From the NCBI RefSeq assembly GCF_025398175.1, contig NZ_CP099735.1:868001-932000 (forward strand): DNA of 64,000 nucleotides. Reading direction: 5' to 3'. Each line of letters opens with the position of its first letter. Position 1 is the first letter of the stretch. The stretch comes from Photobacterium sp. TY1-4 (GTDB lineage: Bacteria > Pseudomonadota > Gammaproteobacteria > Enterobacterales > Vibrionaceae). The notes under the pieces are model-generated. The model had not been told where the DNA came from and did no database searches. It saw nothing but the letters and a program-made list of their open reading frames with translations. Shown here piece after piece: positions 43,876-54,943 of this stretch. The position numbers and the translations under genes are program-made.

Positions 43876-46584
43876 ATGATCCCGAATAGCAAGCGCGCCT
43901 GGCGTCAACAATACCTTCAGTCACTGACAGTGGATGACACCGAGTATCAGTATTGGTCGCTGCAAAGGCTGGCAACAGATTATCAAGTCGAGCTAGCACA
44001 ACTCCCGCTGGTGACTCGGTTGTTGCTCGAAAATGTGATGCGCCATTCCGAGGGGCATGCCACGACGTCTGCCATCATCTCAGCGCTTTGCAGTGTCGAC
44101 GAGGGGCTCCCAAATCGTAGGCAGGATGACGTCACCGAACTGGCGTTTCATCCCAGCCGTGTGTTGATGCAAGACTATACCGGCGTGCCGGCTTTGGTTG
44201 ACCTGGCGGCGATGCGCGATGCGATCAGAGGGGCCGGTGGTGATCCACAACGTGTGAACCCTGTTTGCGCCGTTGATTTGGTCATCGACCACTCGGTGAT
44301 TGCCGACCAGGCAGGGAGCAAATCGGCATTAACAGCGAATCGACAACTGGAGATGCAACGCAATCAGGAGCGATACCAGTTTCTGAAATGGGCGCAACAC
44401 GCATTTGACAACCTGACGGTCATTCCGCCGGGACGCGGGATCTGTCACCAGGTGAATCTGGAATACTTGGCACAGGTTGTTCGGGAGGAAGGTGGAATTT
44501 TGGTCCCGGATACGCTGGTCGGTACCGACAGTCACACCACCATGATCAACGGTTTGGGCGTACTTGGCTGGGGAGTCGGGGGGATCGAAGCCGAAGCGGC
44601 GATGCTCGGTCAGCCGCTCAGTCTCAATCTTCCGCGTATTGTCGGCGTCCGGCTGGATGGCGCTTTAAAGGCAGGTGTTACTGCAACCGACCTTGTCTTA
44701 ACCATTACCGAGCACCTGAGGAATTATGGTGTTGTTGGTAAGTATGTTGAGTTTTACGGGCCCGGCGTCGGAGAACTGACCGTGGCAGACAGGGCAACTC
44801 TGTCGAATATGGCGCCAGAGTATGGTGCAACCTGCGGCCTTTTCCCGGTCGATGAAAAAGTCATGACATACTTGCAACTCACCAACCGGCCAGAGCCGCT
44901 GATCGAACGCGTGAGAGGCTACGCGATGGCGCAAGGGCTATGGTGGGACAGCAAGACGCCGCCCCCGGTCTATGCGGAGAACATCGCCATTGACTTATCG
45001 GCGATTGAACCTTCTGTCGCTGGCCCCAAACGACCTCAGGACCGCCTCGCGTTGGGCGCGATAAAACGTAAAACACAAGAGCACCTCGAACTCATGGGGC
45101 AGAAAGCCACCGATAAAACAGATCGTGGTGCATCGCCTCATGGATTAACAAACGGTGATGTGGTCATCGCGGCAATCACCTCCTGTACCAACACCTCTAA
45201 CCCCGCCGTGATGCTAACCGCAGGTTTGCTCGCAAAAGCAGCCGTAGAGAAAGGACTTTCGGTTCCAGCCCATGTAAAAACATCGCTGGCACCCGGCTCT
45301 CAGGCGGTTGCGCGATACTTGGATGATACGGGATTGCAAGGGTATCTCGACCTGTTGGGGTTTCAGCGTGTCGGTTTTGGCTGTACAACCTGCATCGGGA
45401 ATTCCGGTCCGCTGAACGGCCAGCTTGAAGCGGACATCGAGCAACAACAACTGAGTGTCAGTGCGGTGCTTTCGGGAAACCGCAATTTCGAAGGACGCAT
45501 CCACCCGGCCGTTCGGCTCAACTGGCTGGCTTCCCCTCCACTGGTGATTGCTTTTGCGCTGGCAGGCCATACGCGGATTGATCTACAGCACGAGCCCATT
45601 GCAACAAACGGTGATGGTGAAGAGATTTATCTACGGGATCTCTGGCCGACTGACGAAATGCTCAATCATGCACTTCGCCAAGTCACCAAACATCAGTTCA
45701 GGCTAAGTTACCAGAGCATCGATCAAGGAGATGAGCGCTGGCAAAGTTTAACCATGAAGGACAGCGTCTGTTACCCATGGGATCCGGCATCGACCTATAT
45801 TCAACGCCCGCCGTTTTTTGAGCGCGAGATCAGCACCCAACCGATCCAATCCGCTAGAATATTAGCCGTCCTCGGTGATTCCATTACCACCGATCATATC
45901 TCACCCGCGGGACAAATTTCAGAACTAAGTCCTGCGGGCCAGTACTTAATCGCGCATCAGGTATCCCCACAGAACTTTAATAGTTACGGTGCCCGTCGAG
46001 GAAACCATGAAGTCATGGTTCGCGGGACGTTTGCCAATCGACGCATACAGAACCTAATGGTCGCGCCTGAAGTGGGTGGTGTGACACGCTATTATGGTCC
46101 GATGAACAAAAATCGCGATAAAAACGTGAGAGTTCACGAGCAACCGCCCGTGATCACAATTTATGAGGCAAGCCAGCATGCGATCGCCGACAGCCTCCCG
46201 CTCGTGGTTTTCGCCGGCAAAGAATACGGCACGGGATCCAGCAGAGATTGGGCTGCCAAAGGCTGCCTGCTGCTGAATGTAAGGGCGGTGATCGCCGAAT
46301 CTTTCGAGCGTATTCATCGCAGTAACTTGGTAGGAATGGGCATTTTACCACTTCAACTGCTCGCTCCCAGGACAGTCGGCGACCTTTCACTGAAAGGAGA
46401 TGAGACGATCTCGATTAACTTAATTCATGAACTTATGCCTCAACAAAATCTCAATGTGATACTTAGAAAAAAGGATAGTTCAGAGCAGGAATGCTCGGTA
46501 ATCGTCCGAATCGATAACCAAAGAGAGTTGGCGTATTTCAATGCCGGGGGCGTACTTCGTTATATTGCCAACCAGTTGGATTGA
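43876..46584 (+). CDS. acnA: Aconitate hydratase A (paralogue)
   Basis: 902 residues from ATG 43876 (AGAGGA seven bases upstream; an in-frame ATG at 43855 is less well placed). Interconverts citrate and isocitrate. The three [4Fe-4S] cysteines are visible in ITSCTNTSNP and GFGCTTCIGNSGPL. The C-terminal swivel domain has GKEYGTGSSRDWAAKG. Full length and intact. Last gene of hflK-hflC-nhaA-acnA. A stress-resistant AcnA beside a sodium antiporter suggests an accessory copy for stress rather than the housekeeping enzyme. Confidence 0.93.
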   Translation: MIPNSKRAWRQQYLQSLTVDDTEYQYWSLQRLATDYQVELAQLPLVTRLLLENVMRHSEGHATTSAIISALCSVDEGLPNRRQDDVTELAFHPSRVLMQDYTGVPALVDLAAMRDAIRGAGGDPQRVNPVCAVDLVIDHSVIADQAGSKSALTANRQLEMQRNQERYQFLKWAQHAFDNLTVIPPGRGICHQVNLEYLAQVVREEGGILVPDTLVGTDSHTTMINGLGVLGWGVGGIEAEAAMLGQPLSLNLPRIVGVRLDGALKAGVTATDLVLTITEHLRNYGVVGKYVEFYGPGVGELTVADRATLSNMAPEYGATCGLFPVDEKVMTYLQLTNRPEPLIERVRGYAMAQGLWWDSKTPPPVYAENIAIDLSAIEPSVAGPKRPQDRLALGAIKRKTQEHLELMGQKATDKTDRGASPHGLTNGDVVIAAITSCTNTSNPAVMLTAGLLAKAAVEKGLSVPAHVKTSLAPGSQAVARYLDDTGLQGYLDLLGFQRVGFGCTTCIGNSGPLNGQLEADIEQQQLSVSAVLSGNRNFEGRIHPAVRLNWLASPPLVIAFALAGHTRIDLQHEPIATNGDGEEIYLRDLWPTDEMLNHALRQVTKHQFRLSYQSIDQGDERWQSLTMKDSVCYPWDPASTYIQRPPFFEREISTQPIQSARILAVLGDSITTDHISPAGQISELSPAGQYLIAHQVSPQNFNSYGARRGNHEVMVRGTFANRRIQNLMVAPEVGGVTRYYGPMNKNRDKNVRVHEQPPVITIYEASQHAIADSLPLVVFAGKEYGTGSSRDWAAKGCLLLNVRAVIAESFERIHRSNLVGMGILPLQLLAPRTVGDLSLKGDETISINLIHELMPQQNLNVILRKKDSSEQECSVIVRIDNQRELAYFNAGGVLRYIANQLD

Positions 46585-46662
46585 CGCAAACTTGACGTTT
46601 TACTTCCGGCTCACGACCCGATGAAATGCCGTCGCGATCACTCGCCGTTCAGTCAAAAATGA

Positions 46663-46691
46663 TTGTCTTTTCAAAAACAGTCTGTTACTAA
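46663..46691 (+). promoter_or_regulatory. Candidate promoter of the thrS-like attenuated operon
   Basis: TTGTCT (46663-46668), 17-base spacer, TACTAA (46686-46691). It would start transcription near 46698, at the very start of the leader peptide, making it leaderless; a promoter further upstream is therefore possible. Confidence 0.45.
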
Positions 46692-46698
46692 TTTGATC

Positions 46699-46785
46699 AT
46701 GATGAAAAATATCTCGATCCGACAATCGGCGATGCCGATCCAACAAACCACCACCACCGAAACCACCAGGTTGTTCGGGGGGTAG
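46699..46785 (+). CDS. Threonine-rich attenuator leader peptide
   Basis: 28 residues: MMKNISIRQSAMPIQQ, then Thr-Thr-Thr-Thr-Glu-Thr-Thr (six ACC codons in seven), then RLFGG and stop. The Thr codons lie in a possible pause hairpin (CCGAAACC pairing with GGTTGTTCGG, 46757-46778), and a perfect intrinsic terminator begins 18 bases after the stop. This is the layout of ribosome-mediated attenuation, here in front of a threonyl-tRNA synthetase paralogue. Confidence 0.8.
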   Translation: MMKNISIRQSAMPIQQTTTTETTRLFGG

Positions 46786-46802
46786 GTTCGAGTTTTTTCT
46801 TC

Positions 46803-46834
46803 AACCCTCTGAGCGATTCGCCAGAGGGTTTTTT
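46803..46834 (+). terminator. Attenuator terminator
   Basis: AACCCTCTG pairs with CAGAGGGTT around a ten-base loop, followed by TTTTTT. It lies between the Thr leader and the synthetase start, so it would stop transcription when charged tRNA-Thr is plentiful. Confidence 0.85.
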
Positions 46835-46885
46835 ATATCCGCATCCTGCGTTTCGCTCAGAGTCTCACAATCCAAGGAGACCTTT

Positions 46886-47779
46886 ATGAAAACGCATCGT
46901 GAAATCGCACAACAACTCGACCTGTTCCACTCAGAGCCCCAGGGTCCGGGCATGATCTTCTGGCACCCGAACGGCTGGCGTCTGTTTCAGGACATTCAGC
47001 AGCATATCCGCGAGCTTTATCTGCAATACGGTTTTGAGGAAGTGCGCACGCCGCAGTTTCTGAAAAAAGAGTTATGGCAGACATCCGGCCACCTGGCGAT
47101 GTACGGCGAAGATATGTTCTTCGGCGGCGATCCGGCGGGCGAGCAGGACTATGCCCTCAAGCCAATGTCCTGCCCGGGTCATATCCTACTGTTCAAACGC
47201 GGCGTACACAGTTACCGGGATCTGCCCATCAAGCTGTTCGAGTTCGGATTAGTCCACCGCAATGAAGCCTCAGGTGCATTGAACGGATGTTTACGGCTAC
47301 GCCAATTCACGCAGGATGATGCCCATGTGTTTTGCGCCTGGTCTCAGGTCAAACACGAAGTCAGTCAGTTCCTGGAACGGGCCCGGCAGGTGTATCGCCA
47401 GTACGGCTATCAGCAGCTCGCGGTGAAAATCTCAACGCGTCCCGAAGCGGCACTGGGCGACGAAGCCCTCTGGCAACAGGCCGAACACATCCTGATGGAT
47501 GTCTGCCGGGATGAATCAATGGCTTATGAACTACAAATCGGTGAAGGCTCTTTTTACGGGCCCAATATTGAGCTGGCGCTGCAGGACAGCCTCGGCCGTG
47601 AGTGGCAATGTGGGACAATCCAGCTCGACTTTAATCTGCCCGGCCGTTTCGAGGTTGCCTTCACCAATGCTGCCGGAGAGCGCGAGCACCCGGTGATTTT
47701 GCACCAGGCAATGTACGGCTCGATTGAACGCTGGATCGGCATGCTGCTGGAGGTCACTCAGGGCGCATTGCCGGAGTAG
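46886..47779 (+). CDS. Short threonyl-tRNA synthetase paralogue, catalytic core ended by an in-frame amber codon
   Basis: 297 residues corresponding to the class II catalytic core of ThrRS only; it begins at the HREIAQQLDLFH helix and lacks the TGS and editing domains. Zinc ligands Cys96 (MSCPGH), His147 (DDAHVFC) and His273 (ILHQAMYG) and motif 2 (HRNE, 124-127) are present, so the core looks functional. AAGGAG precedes ATG. It ends at TAG 47777-47779, within GALP-E-stop-IHP, where ThrRS usually has an aromatic residue; TGG to TAG is one base. The anticodon-binding domain continues in the same frame beyond. Under control of a Thr attenuator. Confidence 0.8.
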   Translation: MKTHREIAQQLDLFHSEPQGPGMIFWHPNGWRLFQDIQQHIRELYLQYGFEEVRTPQFLKKELWQTSGHLAMYGEDMFFGGDPAGEQDYALKPMSCPGHILLFKRGVHSYRDLPIKLFEFGLVHRNEASGALNGCLRLRQFTQDDAHVFCAWSQVKHEVSQFLERARQVYRQYGYQQLAVKISTRPEAALGDEALWQQAEHILMDVCRDESMAYELQIGEGSFYGPNIELALQDSLGREWQCGTIQLDFNLPGRFEVAFTNAAGEREHPVILHQAMYGSIERWIGMLLEVTQGALPE

Positions 47780-48070
47780 ATCCATCCGCTCCCGGCTGCC
47801 ATTGCCCCGATCAATGAAGCGGCGGCCGAGTATGCCGATGCCCTGGCGGCGCTGCTCAAAGCGGCCGACCTGCCGGTCATGACCGATCACAGCAATTGCT
47901 CAGTATCGCGGAAGATAAAACGCTTCCACCAGCTGAAGATCCCCAATATCCTGATTGTCGGCGAGAAAGAGGTGAACAATGAACAGGTCGCGCTGCGCCG
48001 CGGAAAAGCCGTGACGGTTATTGAGAAGTCGCAGTTGGTCGCGCAACTGCTTGCGTTCAGGGCCCTCTAA
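47780..48070 (+). pseudogene. Anticodon-binding domain of the thrS paralogue, separated by the amber codon
   Basis: Same frame as the synthetase core: IHPLPAAIAPINEAAAEYAD, followed by KIPNILIVGEKEVNNEQVAL and an RRGKAV loop, which is the ThrRS C-terminal domain. 96 residues to the stop. The only internal ATG (47879) has no ribosome site, so independent translation is unlikely. Together the two parts would make a 395-codon protein. Confidence 0.75.
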
Positions 48071-48086
48071 TGGGTACCGGAACCAG

Positions 48087-48119
48087 AGCGGCCACTGCAT
48101 CCGCAAGTGGCCGCTTTTC
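48087..48119 (+). terminator. Terminator after the thrS paralogue
   Basis: AGCGGCCACT (48087-48096) pairs with AGTGGCCGCT (48106-48115), then TTTCC. It lies after the anticodon-binding domain, marking the original gene end. Confidence 0.7.
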
Positions 48120-48145
48120 CAAAACAGCTTCCCTGCTCGATTGAC

Positions 48146-49009
48146 CTACTTGAGCGGCAGATAGATATCGGTCATCAGTTCACATTCATCAACTTCATGA
48201 ATCAAGTTCAGGTAATGGAAAAAGCAGGGAAAATCCCGCAGTTCTTCACCACTTGAAGGGAGCCACTGCCGATATAAGTAATACACGGTTTCGCTGATCC
48301 GATCGTGGCTGCCGAGATGGCGAACAACGGCGCAGCGACCACCTGGAATGATCCCCTGCTTCACGCCATAAGGATTATCCGGCACTTCCCCCGCATGAGT
48401 CCCGCAGATCTCAAAACGAAAATCTTCTTCCGGGGTATTGGCCGGATCGCTATAAGGCACGCCATAGGTCTCGCTCTTCTTCACCGGAGATAAACCGGTC
48501 TCTTTGCGCCAGGTAATAAACTTGGCTGCCGTTTCCAGCACCCGTTGCGAATGACCGCGATGCTCAATCAGTGCCACCGGCTTTTGTTCAAAATTGACGA
48601 TTTTTACTTCCATATTCATCTCCCCGTTCATCGGTGGGTTAAATTCGTAGTGGGCGTACCAGGACTGCCACTCAGGACAACTTCGAAACTGGGAAGGCGT
48701 TTGGCCAAACCGTCGCAAAAAAGCACGGGAGAAGGCTTCCGGGCTGTCAAAAGAGGCTTCGAAAGCAATCTCAGTGATGGTGCGATCCGGCTCAAAAGCC
48801 AACCGGAACGACGCGCGTTTCATCCGGCTGAGCTGCACATACTGAATGGTGCTCACCCCCATAAAGGACTGAAAGATCCGATGAAAGTGATACTTTGAAC
48901 AAGCAGCCACTGCGCTCAATTGCTCCAGTGAGATTTCTTCATCTAAGTTGTGCTGAATGAACTCACACACTTTCCGGATGCGTGCTCGATGATGTTCCGC
49001 GACATTCAT
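48146..49009 (-). CDS. AraC-family regulator with GyrI-like effector domain
   Basis: 287 residues from ATG 49009 (AAGG upstream). Two AraC helix-turn-helix motifs at residues about 10-108 (LEQLSAVAACSKYHFHRIFQ and EIAFEASFDSPEAFSRAFLR), then a GyrI-like small-molecule-binding domain from about 130 (VKIVNFEQKPVALIEHRGH). Resembles the Rob/SoxS-like BltR/GyrI class that responds to drugs or lipophilic ligands. Targets not evident; neighbours are convergent or unrelated. Confidence 0.9.
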   Translation of the reverse strand: MNVAEHHRARIRKVCEFIQHNLDEEISLEQLSAVAACSKYHFHRIFQSFMGVSTIQYVQLSRMKRASFRLAFEPDRTITEIAFEASFDSPEAFSRAFLRRFGQTPSQFRSCPEWQSWYAHYEFNPPMNGEMNMEVKIVNFEQKPVALIEHRGHSQRVLETAAKFITWRKETGLSPVKKSETYGVPYSDPANTPEEDFRFEICGTHAGEVPDNPYGVKQGIIPGGRCAVVRHLGSHDRISETVYYLYRQWLPSSGEELRDFPCFFHYLNLIHEVDECELMTDIYLPLK

Positions 49010-49170
49010 TGGTTTGCCTTGATTCCCCGTTGTTGAAGTCACGCAAATCATAACGATGGACACCATCAGATGCCTGATTGAAATTGCGATCTTTCACCTG
49101 TCCGATTAATCGGATGCTCAGGAATGAATATAAGTCGATATCAAACCACCAAAAAATGAATCCGCCAAAT

Positions 49171-49202
49171 AAAAAAAGCCGCAGCTCCAGAGAGCTGCGG
49201 CT
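49171..49202 (-). terminator. Terminator of the metalloprotease gene
   Basis: Minus strand: AGCCGCAGCTC...GAGCTGCGGCT with a short loop, followed by a run of seven T. Strong. Confidence 0.9.
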
Positions 49203-49223
49203 ATGTCACGGTACAATCTTCGT

Positions 49224-51590
<2,367 letters not shown>

Positions 51591-53519
51591 TCAGCAGCCG
51601 CCGGAGTCCCACTCAAATTGTCCCGAGAGTGCATTGTATTTCCGTTGCGCCTGGAATTTCACATTGCGGCCATCATCATAGGTTCGGTAGCATGTGGCGT
51701 TCACGCATCGTGTGTTGCAGCTCACCACGCCCGGTCTTTTTGCGGGCTGAGCCGGATAAAGATTCCCGGACGAACTTGCACGTCTCGCTGGCAGAGGCTG
51801 ATAACGGGAGATCGAGTCCAGTTTAACGTATCCCAGTTTAAACTGGTCGCCATCCACAACTTCTATCCAGCCGTCACGAGCTGCGCTGAGTGAATACACG
51901 TACGTCGCTTTTCCGAGCGATTCCACCACTGGCGTATCTGCTGACGCCTTATTGTAAAGCGGTGTTTTCTTTGTCGTCTGCCACTTCTTCAGCTTCGCGA
52001 GATAGTTCGGCATCCTTGTTTTAGGCGTGTCGTTTCCGTTCTCAATAGCCTTTGCCCCCCAATAGGCAGCCCAGGCGTAGTTCTTATTGACGCCCCAGCC
52101 ATTGTTATAAGCCACCGCCAAGTTGCTTTGTGCGATCTCGTGGTTATTCTCGGCCGCTTTCTTGGTCCACTTATAAAACAGATCGTTATCTTGCTTAAAG
52201 CGACCGGACTTGCTGTACTCGTAGCCAAGGTTGAATTGTGCGTCAACATTTCCTTTGTTTGCCGCTTTCAGCAGGTAGTCTTTCGCCCGGCGAAGATTTT
52301 TGACGACCCCTTCCCCGTTTAAATAAGCATTGCCCACTTGGTAAATCGACTCAACCTCCCCTTGCTCAGCAGCCTTCTTCGACCATTGAAATGCAGTTTT
52401 TAAATCCTTCCGGGTTCCCTGACCGTATCGGTACATATGGGCAACGTAATTCTGGGCATCTTTATCGCCGCGTTCAGCTGAAAGTAAAAACCATTTCAGA
52501 GCCGATTTGCGATCCTTATCCTGGCCATAGCCATGGTATGCCATCATTCCCAGGTAATAAGCAGACAGTGTATCTAACTCACGGGCGCTCGCCTTTTCAA
52601 ACCAAGGTGCAGCACGTCTGTAATCTTGTTTTACATAGAGCCCCTTATAATACATGTAGCCGAGATGGTAAGCCGCAATCAGGTTTTTCTCCGCAATCGG
52701 CTCAAACAGGGAGAATGCCTTGCGGTAATCTTTCTCTCCCCCAAAGCCAAATAAATAAAACCGTCCGAGTTCAGACTGTGCCGCTACATTTCCCTGGGCA
52801 GCAGCCTTCTCGCACCACTGACGCGCAACTTGCTTATCTTTGATTACACCGTCACCGTCACGGTAAAGAATACAAAGATTATGTTGCGCCATAGAAAGCC
52901 CCTTGTCTGCTGCCTGCTGAAACAAGGCAGCGCCTTTGGCCGAGTCTTGTTCCAGATATTTACCGAAGTAATACATCACCCCGATTCGAAAATGCGCGTA
53001 AGGGCTCTTGAGATCAGCACTTTGCTTGTACCAGTGATAGGCTTTTTCACCATCATCCGAATCATAATAATGATCGCCAAGCCGGTTCATTGCATCACGG
53101 TCCCCCTGCTCAGCCTCAGGCCAGTATTTCACGAGCTTGGCGTTGTCCTTGAGGTAAGCTGATGCTTTCTCGCTGCCCTGCGCTTTTGCGTTCTCCAAGT
53201 AGGTGATACCCCGGGTATACTCTTCCGAAACAATCAACCGCATGGCATAGTCGTACATTGCCGGCGGGTAACCCTCATCCGCAGCTTGTTTGAGTGCCGC
53301 AATATCCTGATCGGATTTCTCATACGCCGACGTATAGAGACGGTACTTCGCCCGAACATCTCCCTCTTCGGCCAGATCAGTCCAGGCCTCTCGGGCTTCG
53401 GTGATCTCTCCTTGCCGGAACTTGGCTTCGGCATCTTCATAACTGACGGCACAGGCCGTCAACAACGTACTGAGACCAATTAGTACACCGGACCGAATCA
53501 AACGATTGACGCTTTGCAT
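51591..53519 (-). CDS. Sel1-repeat lipoprotein with C-terminal SH3-like domain
   Basis: 642 residues. Lipoprotein signal peptide with lipobox LTAC (Cys23). Residues about 30-500 form about a dozen Sel1-like helical repeats (for example AQSELGRFYLFG, AQFNLGYEYSKSG), which act as protein-binding scaffolds. Then an SH3-like segment (about 525-570, PLYNKASADTPVVESL...GWIEVV) and a Cys-containing C-terminus. Probably a periplasmic or outer-membrane assembly factor. AT-rich upstream region shared with the divergent ligase gene. Confidence 0.88.
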   Translation of the reverse strand: MQSVNRLIRSGVLIGLSTLLTACAVSYEDAEAKFRQGEITEAREAWTDLAEEGDVRAKYRLYTSAYEKSDQDIAALKQAADEGYPPAMYDYAMRLIVSEEYTRGITYLENAKAQGSEKASAYLKDNAKLVKYWPEAEQGDRDAMNRLGDHYYDSDDGEKAYHWYKQSADLKSPYAHFRIGVMYYFGKYLEQDSAKGAALFQQAADKGLSMAQHNLCILYRDGDGVIKDKQVARQWCEKAAAQGNVAAQSELGRFYLFGFGGEKDYRKAFSLFEPIAEKNLIAAYHLGYMYYKGLYVKQDYRRAAPWFEKASARELDTLSAYYLGMMAYHGYGQDKDRKSALKWFLLSAERGDKDAQNYVAHMYRYGQGTRKDLKTAFQWSKKAAEQGEVESIYQVGNAYLNGEGVVKNLRRAKDYLLKAANKGNVDAQFNLGYEYSKSGRFKQDNDLFYKWTKKAAENNHEIAQSNLAVAYNNGWGVNKNYAWAAYWGAKAIENGNDTPKTRMPNYLAKLKKWQTTKKTPLYNKASADTPVVESLGKATYVYSLSAARDGWIEVVDGDQFKLGYVKLDSISRYQPLPARRASSSGNLYPAQPAKRPGVVSCNTRCVNATCYRTYDDGRNVKFQAQRKYNALSGQFEWDSGGC

Positions 53520-53799
53520 GGTATAACCTTTGTCTTTTTATTTAGAAATCAGAGGGTAACATAACAGTACCGTCTCAAATGAAAGCCCCATCAATTTTTG
53601 ACCATTCAATTAGATGCTTACCCTTGACTGGCGAAAAAACAAACAACAGTTCTCATTTTTCTATACCCATTGCAATGATTGGACACCAGCTTAAGAGCAC
53701 CTGAATCATCTGTCACCATTATGTGCTTTAACACTATAAATTGATATGAGTATCAATTAGTATGCGTACTAGTTGTATGCAGTTGAGCGAGTAGTAAAG
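53520..53799. promoter_or_regulatory. Divergent promoter region with two small palindromes
   Basis: TTGATA-TGAG-TATCAA and TAGTA-TGCG-TACTA lie next to each other at about 53741-53773, just upstream of the ligase start. They may be operators or the AT-rich promoter itself; nothing else stands out. Confidence 0.35.
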
Positions 53800-54714
53800 A
53801 TGAGAGTTGGTATTTTGAATGGTGGCGATTCAAGTGAGCGTTCTGTCTCACTGAAATCAGGCGAATGTATTGCCAGGGCAGTGGAAGGGTTGGGGTATGA
53901 AGCGATTAAAATTGATCCTCGCCACATTGATGTGACCCTGCAGGGTTTCTTCAATCTGGATCGCATATTTATCGCTTTACATGGTGGTATCGGTGAAAGC
54001 GGTCATATTCAAGCGCTGTGCGATATGCTCAAAATTCCCTATACCGGCAGTGGGTTGCTTGCCTCTTCTACGTCACTCAATAAACACAAAACCAAAGAGA
54101 TTTGGAAAGCCAATGGCCTCCACACAGCTGAATGGATGATTGTAAACAAAAACACACCTTCCGACTCAATCAAGGAAACACTTTCCAGGCTCTCCTACCC
54201 TGTGGTTGTCAAACCATTAAATCAGGGATGCAGCCTGGGCATCACGAAAGCCGATAACCCGCAAGACTTATTTTCAGCACTGACGGCTGCATTTGAATAT
54301 GATGAAGAAGTCATCGTTGAAGCCTTTATTCAGGGACGCGAATACACTTGTGCCATTCTGGACGGACAAGCCTTACCAGTCGTCCAAATCAAATCAGAGA
54401 CTTTCTTCGATTGGAATGCCAAATTTGGCAATGAGACAGCGACCTACCACTGCCCATCCGATCTGACTGCAGAACAAGAGCAGCAAATGCAAGCCATTGC
54501 CCTCAAAGCCTATCAAGTCCTTGGATGCCGAGGCTGGGGACGCATTGATACTTTTCTCGATGATCAGGGTGAGATCTATCTCATCGAAATGAATACTGTT
54601 CCGGGCATGACAACGCGCAGTGTATTTCCGATGGCCGCAAAACAGGCAGGTATCAGCTTTGAAGGCGTCATAGAAAAACTGCTCAATTCTGCAACGTTTG
54701 ACTACGTCAAGTAA
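53800..54714 (+). CDS. Orphan D-alanine-D-alanine ligase-like enzyme
   Basis: 304 residues, ATP-grasp family, outside any cell-wall cluster, so a second Ddl. GRIDTFLD and EMNTVPGMT carry ATP/Mg ligands. The triad that sets D-Ala specificity in E. coli DdlB (Glu15, Ser150, Tyr216) corresponds here to Glu13, Cys144 and Phe209: QGCSLG replaces GSSVG and AKF replaces AKY in the omega loop. Tyr to Phe at that place is found in the D-Ala-D-Lac ligase of Leuconostoc as I recall, so its product may not be D-Ala-D-Ala. Start ATG 53800 has only a weak ribosome site. Confidence 0.85.
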   Translation: MRVGILNGGDSSERSVSLKSGECIARAVEGLGYEAIKIDPRHIDVTLQGFFNLDRIFIALHGGIGESGHIQALCDMLKIPYTGSGLLASSTSLNKHKTKEIWKANGLHTAEWMIVNKNTPSDSIKETLSRLSYPVVVKPLNQGCSLGITKADNPQDLFSALTAAFEYDEEVIVEAFIQGREYTCAILDGQALPVVQIKSETFFDWNAKFGNETATYHCPSDLTAEQEQQMQAIALKAYQVLGCRGWGRIDTFLDDQGEIYLIEMNTVPGMTTRSVFPMAAKQAGISFEGVIEKLLNSATFDYVK

Positions 54715-54869
54715 CGCAATACAACCTCGCGACAGGAAACAAAGCCCATAAAGATCGTCAACCGCGCTACGCCGCATATTATGATCGCACGTGATCCGTC
54801 ATGATGGTCCGTTATAGCCGGTCGAATCTTTAATACGGCCGGGTTGTCTTGTCAGGATGTTGATTCATC

Positions 54870-54904
54870 GGTAAGGAACAATTGGTGTTCCTTACCATTT
54901 TATT
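54870..54904 (+). terminator. Terminator after the ligase gene
   Basis: GGTAAGGAACA and its exact complement TGTTCCTTACC around ATTGG, then ATTTTATT. Good 11-bp stem. Confidence 0.75.
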
Positions 54905-54943
54905 CAGCGAGGAAACCTGAATATCAAATTTCAAAATCAGTAT

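Noticed and set aside
47777..47779. Amber codon read as pyrrolysine
   Set aside because: No pyrrolysine genes are seen and Vibrionaceae are not known to use it; nonsense mutation or suppression is simpler.
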